Source: JBBQZP01 sp038207585
GTDB lineage: Bacteria > Pseudomonadota > Alphaproteobacteria > Rhodobacterales > Rhodobacteraceae
Assembly: GCA_038207585.1 (NCBI GenBank)
Contig: JBBQZP010000002.1
Location: 1-64,000, forward strand
Direction: 5' to 3'
Length of the DNA: 64,000 nucleotides
The notes below the pieces were generated by a model that worked only from the letters and a program-made list of their open reading frames with translations, made no database searches and had not been told where the DNA came from. Shown one piece after another: positions 55,104-63,209 of this stretch (positions are counted from its first letter, which is position 1; each line of letters starts with the position of its first letter). The position numbers were made by a program, and so were the translations under genes.

Positions 55104-55505
55104 TCAGTGGCGCTGCGGGGTCAGGGCGGCGCGAACCTGCGCCGGAATACGCGCGGCGTGGCCCGCGTCGCCCAGACAGACCAGTGTGACGCGGGCGTAA
55201 AACAGCACCTCTCCCCGCCGCGCTACGGTTTGATCCAGCACGATGCGCGCGCCGGTCAGGGCGTGCAGGTCGGTGGTGATGATCAGTTCATCGTCAAAGC
55301 GGGCAGCGGCAAGATAATCAGCTTCAAGCCGGCGGACCGCGAAAACAATGCCGTCACGGGATTTCAATGCCACCTGATCCAGCCCCAGCGCCCTGATCCA
55401 TTCGCTGCGGCCGCGTTCGATGAATTTCAGATAGTTCGCGTAATAGACGATCCCCGCCAGATCGGTATCTTCGTAATACACGCGAACCGGGTGGGTGTGC
55501 GGCAT
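55104..55505 (-). CDS. ybgC: Tol-Pal associated acyl-CoA thioesterase YbgC
   Basis: The product is 133 aa, a hotdog-fold thioesterase of the 4-hydroxybenzoyl-CoA type. The catalytic Asp15 lies in YYEDTDLAGIVYYANYLKFI, followed by RGRSEWIRALG. Its ATG overlaps the stop of the tiny lipoprotein gene as TGATG, which implies coupled translation. YbgC stands at the head of tol-pal operons in most proteobacteria. Confidence 0.95.
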   Translation of the reverse strand: MPHTHPVRVYYEDTDLAGIVYYANYLKFIERGRSEWIRALGLDQVALKSRDGIVFAVRRLEADYLAAARFDDELIITTDLHALTGARIVLDQTVARRGEVLFYARVTLVCLGDAGHAARIPAQVRAALTPQRH

Positions 55506-55585
55506 CAGATCAGCGGCACAAAGGGTACATTGCAGGCGGCAAGGGCCAGAAGTCCGATCAAGGCGGCAAGTGATTTCAATGTCAT
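55505..55585 (-). CDS. Tiny putative lipoprotein coupled to ybgC
   Basis: The ATG at 55585 has AGGA upstream and opens a 26-codon frame. The peptide has a charged start (MTLKS), a hydrophobic core (LAALIGLLALAAC) and a lipobox LAAC with Cys18, leaving an 8-9 residue tail (NVPFVPLI). The stop overlaps the ybgC start (TGATG). The length is far below a typical protein, but the signal-lipobox layout and coupling are unlikely by chance. I infer a membrane-anchored lipopeptide of unknown role. Confidence 0.65.
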   Translation of the reverse strand: MTLKSLAALIGLLALAACNVPFVPLI

Positions 55586-55603
55586 GTCAATTCCTGTGCG
55601 CGG

Positions 55604-56227
55604 TTAGCTGACCTTGGCCATCCGCGCCGCCAGACGCAAGGCGTGAGTTTTGTCCTGCGACACCGCCGGCAGAATCTTGTCATAGGCGGCCCGGATCACC
55701 CCGGCAATTTCGGGGCGCAGGATCACCGCGCCGCCCGCATCGGCCAGTGGCGAGGTGTCGGTAAAGGCCCGGTCAGACCACAGCAAAATCATCTGCACCG
55801 CCTGATTAAGCGCCAGCGTTTCGGCGGGAACGGCGCTGAGATGCGCGTCCATCCGCACGAACACGAAAGCCGCCTTGATTGCACCGTCGGGATCAAACCG
55901 GAAAATCCGGTATTGGTTCGCCTCGGCCGTCTCCAGCCGCGCGCACAAGGGGGCAAGATCGGGGATCAGGCGGTCCAGCCCCGGCACCTGCGGCAACTCG
56001 GCCCAGTCGGAAAAGAAGAACACCATGACATTCGCGCCAAGTTCGGGGTCTGTCTCGGCCATCTTGTGACCGGCCAGCACCACCACCGCCTCCATCGCGC
56101 CCTTGACGATGGAAAGTGTCGCGTCATCAACGCCAAAGACCACCGGCACAATCGGGCGGCCCCAGCGGGCGAACAAATATTTGCCGTCAGCGCGGGTGAA
56201 CAGCGCCTCGATCTGGTCTGGTTGCAT
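55604..56227 (-). CDS. Conserved hypothetical protein
   Basis: The product is 207 aa from ATG 56227, with GGAG 5 nt upstream; a GTG at 56233 is possible. No signal peptide or membrane helix is evident. It contains RWGRPIVPVVFGVDDATLSI, NVMVFFFSDWAELPQVPGLD and LNQAVQMILLWSDRAF. I do not recognise a family. The place between ruvB-side and tol-pal genes suggests a conserved operon member. The function is unknown. Confidence 0.8.
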   Translation of the reverse strand: MQPDQIEALFTRADGKYLFARWGRPIVPVVFGVDDATLSIVKGAMEAVVVLAGHKMAETDPELGANVMVFFFSDWAELPQVPGLDRLIPDLAPLCARLETAEANQYRIFRFDPDGAIKAAFVFVRMDAHLSAVPAETLALNQAVQMILLWSDRAFTDTSPLADAGGAVILRPEIAGVIRAAYDKILPAVSQDKTHALRLAARMAKVS

Positions 56228-56277
56228 GGTCACTCCGCGCAGGGCTTTAAGGTGTGTAGCGAAGCTGGTGCGTCACC

Positions 56278-56997
56278 TCAACCCGCTGGCGCTTTTGCGG
56301 GGCCTGCCTGACCCAACAGCGCCTCGCCCAGTTCACGCAGCAACTTGCGCGTCATCGCGCGTTCGATATCGGCGAAATCTGCGGCGCGCTGCACGAACGC
56401 CCCCTGCCCCCGGATCACGCTCTTTTCCAGCCAGGGGGCCAGCGAGATGGTCGGGCCATTGCCAAAGCCATCAAAGGTCGGGACATCACCGCCGATCGCC
56501 AGCGCGTTGATCGTGATGTCGCTGGCCACAACCGTTCGTGGATCGACCCCATCATTGAACAGGCCATCGGTCGAAAGGTCCAGCGTGTGGCGGTCGCAAT
56601 CGGGTGCTTCGGCCAGCAACGACAGGCCCGCCCGCATCGCCTCGCCCGTAGCAGTGCGGCCGTTGAAGGGCGGCGGTTTGGCAGCAGCGATCACGGCGGC
56701 AAAGCCCTGCACATCGGCAGCAGAGTTTATCACAACCCAGTCGGTCAGCCGCCAATGCTCGCGCCGCCCCGCCCATTGATAGGCTGCCAGCGCCACCGGC
56801 CCCCTGCCGCCCAGAAGGGCTGCCTGCACCTCGGGCGAGGTCAAAGCCGCCGCCGTGCCCTGCATCTGCAAACGGTATTCGCGCCCGTCGACTGAGGCCG
56901 ACACATCCAGCCCCAAAGCCAAAGCCAACCGGCAGGCCTGCGCGCCACAGGGTAAGGACAGTGTCACCGCCATGATCAATCCGTGCACAGCCCGCAT
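56278..56997 (-). CDS. DUF1194 (VWA-like) secreted protein
   Basis: The product is 239 aa from ATG 56997 (or 243 aa from GTG 57009). A signal peptide (VHGLIMAVTLSLPCGAQA) is followed by a von Willebrand A-like fold. LALALGLDVSASVDGREYRL holds the MIDAS DxSxS metal site and TLDLSTDGLFNDGVDPRT the later MIDAS region. DUF1194 proteins are periplasmic or secreted, with unknown function. It lies 45 bp after ruvB on the same strand. Confidence 0.88.
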   Translation of the reverse strand: MRAVHGLIMAVTLSLPCGAQACRLALALGLDVSASVDGREYRLQMQGTAAALTSPEVQAALLGGRGPVALAAYQWAGRREHWRLTDWVVINSAADVQGFAAVIAAAKPPPFNGRTATGEAMRAGLSLLAEAPDCDRHTLDLSTDGLFNDGVDPRTVVASDITINALAIGGDVPTFDGFGNGPTISLAPWLEKSVIRGQGAFVQRAADFADIERAMTRKLLRELGEALLGQAGPAKAPAG

Positions 56998-57042
56998 GCT
57001 TCCCCGCACCTCGCCTGCCGGGGAATGTAGCGCAGCTTTACC

Positions 57043-58071
57043 TCAGGTCGCGTCAAAAAGATCAGTCTGTCCGGGGCTTTTTGGTGCCTCCAGCCCCAGA
57101 TGCCGCCACGCCTTCGCCGCGAGCATCCGGCCACGCGGGGTGCGCTGGATCAGGCCCTGTTGCAGCAGATAGGGCTCGATCACCTCTTCCACCGCATCGC
57201 GTGCTTCGGACAAGGCCGCCGAGATCGTCTCCACCCCGACCGGCCCGCCGCCATAGTTTTCGGCCAGCAGGCTCAGATACCGCCGGTCCGCGCCGTCCAG
57301 CCCCAGATGATCGACGCCCAGCCGCGTCAAGGCACGGTCGGCAATCGCGCGGGTCAGCCGCCCATCACCTTCGACCAGCACGAAATCCACCACGCGGCGC
57401 AGCAAGCGCCCGGCGATGCGCGGCGTGCCCCGTGCGCGGCGCGCAATCTCGCGCGTGCCCTCGGGGTCGGCCTGCACGCCGAGCAGGCGCGCGCCACGGG
57501 TCACGATCAGGTCAAGCTCATCTTCCGTATAAAACAGCAACCGCGTGGGAATCCCGAAGCGGTCGCGCAAGGGCGTGGTCAAAAGCCCCAGCCGCGTGGT
57601 GGCACCGACCAGCGTGAAGGGTTGCAGATCAATACGCACGGTGCGCGCAGCAGGGCCTTCGCCGATCACCAGATCCAGCGCGAAATCCTCAAGCGCGGGG
57701 TAAAGCACTTCCTCGACCACCGGGGACAGGCGGTGAATCTCATCTATGAACAGCACGTCGCGCGGTTCCAGATTGGTCAGGATCGCCGCCAGATCGCCGG
57801 GCCGTGCCAGAACCGGGCCAGAGGTCATGCGAAACCCCACCCCCAACTCGCGTGCCATGATCTGCGCCAGCGTCGTCTTGCCCAGACCGGGGGGGCCGTG
57901 GAACAGCGTGTGATCCATCGCCTCGCCGCGAATTTTGGCGGACTCAATGAACACCCGCAGATTGGCCCGCGCCTCGGCCTGGCCTACGAATTCCTCCAGC
58001 GTCTGGGGCCGCAGGGCGCGGTCGGTATCCTCGGGCATCGGCTCGGGGCGCAGGGTCTGGTCAGGGGTCAT
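57043..58071 (-). CDS. ruvB: Holliday junction branch migration DNA helicase RuvB
   Basis: The product is 342 aa. Walker A is in FHGPPGLGKTTLAQIMAREL, Walker B in VLFIDEIHRLSP, and sensor 2 and the wHTH in RGTPRIAGRLLRRVVDF. It forms the hexameric motor that migrates Holliday junctions with RuvA. The start overlaps the ruvA stop by 4 nt. Confidence 0.97.
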   Translation of the reverse strand: MTPDQTLRPEPMPEDTDRALRPQTLEEFVGQAEARANLRVFIESAKIRGEAMDHTLFHGPPGLGKTTLAQIMARELGVGFRMTSGPVLARPGDLAAILTNLEPRDVLFIDEIHRLSPVVEEVLYPALEDFALDLVIGEGPAARTVRIDLQPFTLVGATTRLGLLTTPLRDRFGIPTRLLFYTEDELDLIVTRGARLLGVQADPEGTREIARRARGTPRIAGRLLRRVVDFVLVEGDGRLTRAIADRALTRLGVDHLGLDGADRRYLSLLAENYGGGPVGVETISAALSEARDAVEEVIEPYLLQQGLIQRTPRGRMLAAKAWRHLGLEAPKSPGQTDLFDAT

Positions 58072-58736
58072 TTCGGGGCCAGCAGTTTCAGCGCAAGGCG
58101 GATCAGACTGGCGGTATCGGCCTGCGGATTTTCACCCGCCGCTGTCGCCACCGCTTGTGCTGCATCGCTTTGCCCGTAACCAAGGTTCAAAAGCGCCGAC
58201 AACGCATCCGCTGTATACCCCGCCCGCGATTGCGCGGCGGTGTCCGGCGCGCGCGGGGCGGCGGGGCGCGAGACGGGTTCGATCACATCATCGCCCGTCG
58301 CCTCGGTCAGCATCTGCGCGCCTTTGGCCATCACGGCGGGGGCTTTGGATTTCAGTTCCAGCACGACACGCTGCGCGATTTTCGGGCCAATGCCGGGGGC
58401 CGCCTGAATGGCACGCGCGTCGCCCAGCGTGATCGCCCGCGCCGCACCTTCCGCGCCCAAAGCGCCCAGAATGGCCATCGCAGCCTTGGCGCCAACGCCC
58501 TGCACCGTCATCAAAAGGCGGTGCCATTCCTTTTCCAGCAGCGTCGGAAAGCCGAACAACTGCAGCAAATCCTCACGCACCAGAAGCTCGGTATAAAGCG
58601 CCACCGCCTCACCATTGCCCGGCAACCCCGCCAAAGTCCGGTCCGAGACATGGACGATATAGCCGACACCCCGCACGTCGATCAGCACATGATCGGACCC
58701 GCGATAATCAATCCGCCCTGCGATTTTGCCGATCAT
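58068..58736 (-). CDS. ruvA: Holliday junction branch migration protein RuvA
   Basis: The product is 222 aa from ATG 58736. It starts MIGKIAGRIDYRGSDHVLID, the OB-fold domain I, followed by two HhH motifs (LLMTVQGVGAKAAMAILGAL and AIQAAPGIGPKIAQRVVLEL) and a C-terminal RuvB-binding domain. Both ends overlap its neighbours by 4 nt (ATGA), so ruvC, ruvA and ruvB are coupled. Confidence 0.97.
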   Translation of the reverse strand: MIGKIAGRIDYRGSDHVLIDVRGVGYIVHVSDRTLAGLPGNGEAVALYTELLVREDLLQLFGFPTLLEKEWHRLLMTVQGVGAKAAMAILGALGAEGAARAITLGDARAIQAAPGIGPKIAQRVVLELKSKAPAVMAKGAQMLTEATGDDVIEPVSRPAAPRAPDTAAQSRAGYTADALSALLNLGYGQSDAAQAVATAAGENPQADTASLIRLALKLLAPK

Positions 58737-59248
58737 CCCGCCGCCCTCAACGCCGCCTGCAACCGGCCAGACGATTGCAGATGATGCGCGTGGCAAATGG
58801 CAATCGCAAGGGCGTCGGCCGCATCGGCCCCGGCAATCTGAACCCCCGGCAGATGGATGCGCACCATATGATCAACCTGCACCTTTGCCGCATGGCCCAC
58901 GCCGACTACGGTTTTCTTGACCGCGTTGGGCGCGTATTCGCCAACCGTGATCCCGAATTGCGCAGGCACCAGAAGCGCAATCCCCCGCGCCTGCCCCAGC
59001 TTCAGCGTGGCCACGGCGTCCTTGTTCACAAAGGTATGCTCCACCGCCGCCTCATCGGGGGCATAGAGGCGCACAACCTCGGTCAGTTGGGAATGGAGCG
59101 TCAGCAGTCGCGCGGCAAGATCGCCGTCGCCCGCGCCCGGTGCGGAATGGCAGATGCCGTTCGCAACATGGCTCAGCCGCGCGCCCGCCACGTCGATCAC
59201 GCCCCAGCCAAGGTTGCGCAACCCCGGATCAATCCCCAAAACCCGCAT
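58733..59248 (-). CDS. ruvC: Crossover junction endodeoxyribonuclease RuvC
   Basis: The product is 171 aa. The RNase H-like fold begins MRVLGIDPGLRNLGWGV with catalytic Asp7. AAVEHTFVNKDAVATLKLGQ holds the conserved Glu, and GADAADALAIAICHAHH the C-terminal Asp pair. It cuts Holliday junctions and is the first gene of the ruvCAB operon. Confidence 0.97.
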   Translation of the reverse strand: MRVLGIDPGLRNLGWGVIDVAGARLSHVANGICHSAPGAGDGDLAARLLTLHSQLTEVVRLYAPDEAAVEHTFVNKDAVATLKLGQARGIALLVPAQFGITVGEYAPNAVKKTVVGVGHAAKVQVDHMVRIHLPGVQIAGADAADALAIAICHAHHLQSSGRLQAALRAAG

Positions 59249-59556
59249 CCCCGCCCCTTTATTCTTCGTTTTTTACGGATTAGCACGAAAAGGGAACATC
59301 CGCCAACAGGTTTCAAGAGGTCTGCGCGCAGCGATGCGGAGGCCGGAAATCGACTGGTGCCCATTCAAAACCGACATACTTTTGCTTGCAACCTATAACA
59401 CCCTCAAAAACATGGCGAAATCATGAACGGAGCCATGCAGTTCTTGCATGTGTGACATGCTGTTCCACCGGCTTGCGTTGCCCAGACGGCAAGATTATCT
59501 GGCATCATGAAGGCAAAAACGCCTCAGCTATGAGCAGTTTGAAAAGGATATCAATC
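59249..59556. other. Intergenic region between ruvC and the DUF1127 gene
   Basis: About 310 bases separating two divergently transcribed genes. It must hold both promoters. Short frames here lack a ribosome binding site, and I see no further gene. Confidence 0.5.
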
Positions 59557-59760
59557 ATGGCCGCTTTTGAAACGACCCGCACGGCGCCTATGGGTGCCAT
59601 CTCGACCTTCCGCTTTGTGCAGTTGGTGAACTCTGCCTACGCTTCGGTTGCCGCATGGAACGATGCGCGCGTGACGCGCAATGCTTTGGGCAAACTGTCG
59701 GACCGCGAACTTGACGACATCGGCCTGTGCCGCGGTGACATCGACCATCTGGGCAACTGA
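59557..59760 (+). CDS. DUF1127 domain-containing small protein
   Basis: The product is 67 aa from ATG 59557 with AAGGA upstream. The C-terminal YjiS-like motif ALGKLSDRELDDIGLCRGDI is the DUF1127 signature. Such small basic proteins are abundant in alphaproteobacteria and influence RNA turnover and phosphate or carbon responses. Two hairpins follow immediately, so it is a monocistronic gene. Confidence 0.93.
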   Translation: MAAFETTRTAPMGAISTFRFVQLVNSAYASVAAWNDARVTRNALGKLSDRELDDIGLCRGDIDHLGN

Positions 59761-59778
59761 TTGCCCCATGGTCGAACC

Positions 59779-59798
59779 GGGGCAGGAATGCCCCTTTT
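59779..59798 (+). terminator. Rho-independent terminator after the DUF1127 gene
   Basis: GGGGCA and TGCCCC form a stem with a GGAA tetraloop, followed by TTTT, 19 bp after the stop. Confidence 0.85.
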
Positions 59799-59814
59799 GA
59801 CGGTCTGAAAGACC

Positions 59815-59846
59815 AAAGGCCGCGCCCGGAAGGGCAGCGGCCTTTT
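59815..59846. terminator. Second, long hairpin terminator
   Basis: AAAGGCCGC and GCGGCCTTT enclose an inner GCCC-GGAA-GGGC hairpin, and a T follows. It lies between the convergent DUF1127 gene and the gene at 59922, so it may end transcription from both sides. Confidence 0.85.
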
Positions 59847-59921
59847 GTTTTGTTTGGGTTTAGGGGTCAGGCGTCGCCGGAGCAGCCTGATGGGGCCGCG
59901 CCAACCTTGGCCTGCACGTCG

Positions 59922-60263
59922 TCACAAATCGAGGTGTGACACTTTATCCGAAACAAAAAGCGTTACCGGATCAGCCGTCATAAGATAGCCGCCCAGACGC
60001 TCGAATTCCTGACCGTTCATCATGGCGCTGACACGCTGTTCATATATCCCGGCGCCGACTTTCGCGTGGATGACACCCTTCAGTCCGATGCTGGCCACAG
60101 CGACCATCAGAATGGGGGCAAGAACCGAGCGCCGCTTGCGGGCCGGCCGATAATAGTAGGACCTGCCCAGCGAACCGATGGCCTCAAAGCCATAGCCCTT
60201 GGACCGCGCTTTTTCAATCCGTGCGATCCGGCCGTAGAAATCGGCCATATTCGGGTCGCTCAT
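59922..60263 (-). CDS. Small conserved hypothetical membrane protein
   Basis: The product is 113 aa. A basic segment (YRPARKRRS) precedes one hydrophobic helix (VLAPILMVAVASIGLKGVI), followed by a small periplasmic tail (MMNGQEFERLGGYLMTADPV). I know this layout from Rhodobacterales hypothetical proteins, but not its function. No partner gene is evident. Confidence 0.75.
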   Translation of the reverse strand: MSDPNMADFYGRIARIEKARSKGYGFEAIGSLGRSYYYRPARKRRSVLAPILMVAVASIGLKGVIHAKVGAGIYEQRVSAMMNGQEFERLGGYLMTADPVTLFVSDKVSHLDL

Positions 60264-60341
60264 AATTCAGACTCCTAGACGTACTCGCCCTACCGAATCT
60301 GACGTTAGGTCGAAATTGTGGCAAGAGTGGGGCATGATTAC

Positions 60342-61217
60342 CTAAACGTGACGTAAAACCAGTGTTGACCACTCTCCGATGTCTTCGCGATCATGCAGCG
60401 CGAACCCTGCGGCGACATAGGCCGCCTGCACGGCGTCGGCCTGCACGACAAGCAGACCTGACAGGATAACAAGGCTGTCTTTCGTCGAATATGCGGCCAT
60501 ATCGGGGGCGAGTTCGATCAGCGGGCCTTTCAGGATATTGGCAAAAATCAGGTTAAAGGGTGCAGCATCGCGCAATGCGGGCGCGTCAAATCCGGCGGCT
60601 TCGACACAGGTTATGCGGCCTTCAAGCGCGTTGATGGCGATGTTCGCCTCGGCCACATCCACCGCCACTTCGTCAATATCGGACGCAATCACCAGCGCAT
60701 CCGGTAAAACCGCCGCCGCAGCCATCGCCAGAACAGCGGTGCCGCAGCCAATATCTGCGACGCGCGCGGGCGCAAAACCGGTGCTGACCAGCCGGTCAAA
60801 GGCGCGCAGACAGCCCAGCGTCGTGCCGTGATGCCCGGTGCCAAAGGCCACCGTCGCCTCGATCTGCAGGGCCACGCGGCCCGGCGGCACCCTGCCCGCA
60901 TCATGGCTGCCGAACACGAAGAACCGTCCGGCCTCCACCGGCGACAACTCGCGCCGGACCTTGGCGACCCAGTCGATCTCGGGGATGTCCGACACCGCGA
61001 AGGGGGCCGCACCAAATGCCGCCGCCAGAACATCCAGCAGCACTTCGTTCGGGGCGGTATCGACGAAATAGGCGCCAACCTCCCACAGACCCGAGTCGTC
61101 CTCGATCTCGAACACGCCAACGCCAACAGGGGCCGGGTCCAGCCGTTCGACGGCCTGCGCCAAAGCCTCGGCTGCGTCTTCGCCGGGAAGGGTGGTCAGG
61201 GCGGAAAACGTGGGCAT
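60342..61217 (-). CDS. prmA: Ribosomal protein L11 methyltransferase
   Basis: The product is 291 aa. It has the PrmA motifs VAFGTGHHGTTLGCLRAFDR, VADIGCGTAVLAMAAAAVLP and FNLIFANILKGPLIELAPDM. It trimethylates ribosomal protein L11. The N-terminal domain (about 1-110) contacts the substrate. Confidence 0.96.
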   Translation of the reverse strand: MPTFSALTTLPGEDAAEALAQAVERLDPAPVGVGVFEIEDDSGLWEVGAYFVDTAPNEVLLDVLAAAFGAAPFAVSDIPEIDWVAKVRRELSPVEAGRFFVFGSHDAGRVPPGRVALQIEATVAFGTGHHGTTLGCLRAFDRLVSTGFAPARVADIGCGTAVLAMAAAAVLPDALVIASDIDEVAVDVAEANIAINALEGRITCVEAAGFDAPALRDAAPFNLIFANILKGPLIELAPDMAAYSTKDSLVILSGLLVVQADAVQAAYVAAGFALHDREDIGEWSTLVLRHV

Positions 61218-61389
61218 GATCGGGCATCCTTTGCGGTTAGGGTCGCGATAGCGGGGCGGGTGGGGCAGGTCAAGGCACCGGCGCAGGGGCGAAAGGTGAT
61301 TTCGGTTGACGATTGCCTGATGTCAGCTACGGATGCCGCCTGACCCAAAGCCAAACAGCCCCGGCACGGCAGAAACGGACGATTCTCTT

Positions 61390-61875
61390 ATGTCGGACAG
61401 CATGGCAAATCCAGCCGCGTCACTCATCAAACCGCTTCTCGCATTTTGCGGAGCGCTGATTTTCGCGCAAATTGTCCTCATCGTCATCCTGAGCTTCGTG
61501 GACTTGCCGACTTCGGGCAGCGGCGTGTCGATGGCCATTCTGGTGGTGTCCGGCATGACCGCCGGGCAGGTCTTCGCACATTCCGCACGCAGGCTGATGA
61601 CCAAAGGCGAGCGGTTCCGGTTTGCCATCTTCGCGACGATTCTGGGCTATTTGATCGCGGCTGTCGGGTTTTACGCAACCTTCGTCTATTACGACGTGCC
61701 CTTCACGATTGATAACCTTCTGGCGGCGCTTGGCGTTCCTGCAGACAATGCGGCGATGTTCTTTTCCGTCGTGATTGGGGTGGCGTCGGTTCTTTCGCTG
61801 ATCGTGCTATATTTCGCCAGTGGTTTCGGGGCAAAAACGGCGCTGAAACAGCTTGAGAAACAGGGCAAGCTCTGA
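61390..61875 (+). CDS. Putative four-helix membrane protein (ABZJ_00895-like)
   Basis: The product is 161 aa from ATG 61390; the frame continues to 61333. Four hydrophobic helices are visible (LIFAQIVLIVILSFV, AILVVSGMTAGQVFAH, FAIFATILGYLIAAVGFYAT, VIGVASVLSLIVLYFASGFG). The layout and KTALKQLEKQ tail resemble the ABZJ_00895 family of uncharacterised inner-membrane proteins. The family match is by eye. Confidence 0.65.
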   Translation: MSDSMANPAASLIKPLLAFCGALIFAQIVLIVILSFVDLPTSGSGVSMAILVVSGMTAGQVFAHSARRLMTKGERFRFAIFATILGYLIAAVGFYATFVYYDVPFTIDNLLAALGVPADNAAMFFSVVIGVASVLSLIVLYFASGFGAKTALKQLEKQGKL

Positions 61876-61904
61876 TCGGTCAAAACGCGGGGCCGGTGGC
61901 AAAC

Positions 61905-63140
61905 TTACTCCGCCGGAACAAACCCGCTCTGCCCCGACAGCGTTGTTTCGTTCCCCGGCCCCGGATGGCGCGGCACCAGCAGGGCCAGCACAAAGGAAGA
62001 CGCAGCCAGCATCGCGGCAAGGATGAACACGGTCGACGGTGACTGTATCCACAGATACCCCAAAAGCGCGGGCAGGAATACCGCCGCGATATGGTTGATT
62101 GTAAAGGCAACCGCTGCCGTCGGGGCCATATCGCCCGGATCGCCGATCTTCTGGAAATAGGTTTTCAGCGCGAAGGCCATCGCGAAAAACAGATGATCCA
62201 CGACATAAAGTGCGGCCCCGATCACCACTCCCCAGCCGAACCAGTAAATCCCGCCATAGCCCAGAAACACCAGCGTCAGCCCACCATATTCGATCAGCAG
62301 CGACCGCCGCTCGCCATACACCGCGATAAATCGCCCGACATACGGCGCGATCAGCATATTGGCGAGGAAATTGACCAGAAACAGCGCCGTCACCTGATCG
62401 ACGGTGAACTTGAAATGTTCGACCATCATAAAGGCCGCAAACACGACGAAAATCTGCCGCCGCGCGCCCGCCATCAGTTGCATCAGGTAATAAAGCCAAT
62501 AGCGCCGCCGCAGGACCATGGTTTTCAGCTGCGGATGGGGTGCCTCGAACTGTGGATAGGCGAACAGGCAGAACAGCGCGATCAACGCCGTGATCCCACC
62601 CGAGGCCATATAGACCGTCTCGTAGCTAAGGTTGAACGTCCGCCATGTCAGCATGATCGCGGCGTAGGCGACCATCGACGCGCCCGCCCCTATGGCAACG
62701 ATCCAGCCGATGGTTCTGGGCGCGTGGGCCTTGTCGATCCATTGCAGTTGCAGACTTTGGTTCACCGTCTCGAAATAATGAAACCCGATGGAGGACAGCA
62801 GCGTCAGCACCATGATCCCGCCCACGGTCGGAAAATAGCCGGTGACTGCCGTGGCAAAGCCCAGCAGCATCAGCGCCAGAAGCCCCAGCCGCTGTTCACG
62901 GACGAAGAGCAACAGCAGGATCACCCCGATCGCCAGAAATCCCGGTATCTCGCGGACCGTATGCAGCCAACCGATGCCGACGCCGGTGAAGCCTGCCTCT
63001 TCGATTACAAAGTTGTTCAGAAGCGCCGACCATGTGGAAAACGCGATGGGTTGGGCGGCGGCGACCAGAAACAACAGGAAAATCGGCCTACGCCAGACGG
63101 GAAGGCTTTGGGCATCAGCAAGGGTGACGGTGCGGCTCAT
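61905..63140 (-). CDS. MFS transporter
   Basis: The product is 411 aa from ATG 63140, with about 12 membrane helices and a MFS-like linker between the halves (EAPHPQLKTMVLRRRYWL). Typical segments are FLLFLVAAAQPIAFSTWSAL and AVAFTINHIAAVFLPALLGY. The substrate is unknown. It lies next to priA. Confidence 0.88.
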   Translation of the reverse strand: MSRTVTLADAQSLPVWRRPIFLLFLVAAAQPIAFSTWSALLNNFVIEEAGFTGVGIGWLHTVREIPGFLAIGVILLLLFVREQRLGLLALMLLGFATAVTGYFPTVGGIMVLTLLSSIGFHYFETVNQSLQLQWIDKAHAPRTIGWIVAIGAGASMVAYAAIMLTWRTFNLSYETVYMASGGITALIALFCLFAYPQFEAPHPQLKTMVLRRRYWLYYLMQLMAGARRQIFVVFAAFMMVEHFKFTVDQVTALFLVNFLANMLIAPYVGRFIAVYGERRSLLIEYGGLTLVFLGYGGIYWFGWGVVIGAALYVVDHLFFAMAFALKTYFQKIGDPGDMAPTAAVAFTINHIAAVFLPALLGYLWIQSPSTVFILAAMLAASSFVLALLVPRHPGPGNETTLSGQSGFVPAE

Positions 63141-63209
63141 GGCTTTGCCATACACCGACAAACCGCGCCAGAAAAGCGTCAGCTTGTAACCGTCACAATT
63201 CCGGCCTGC

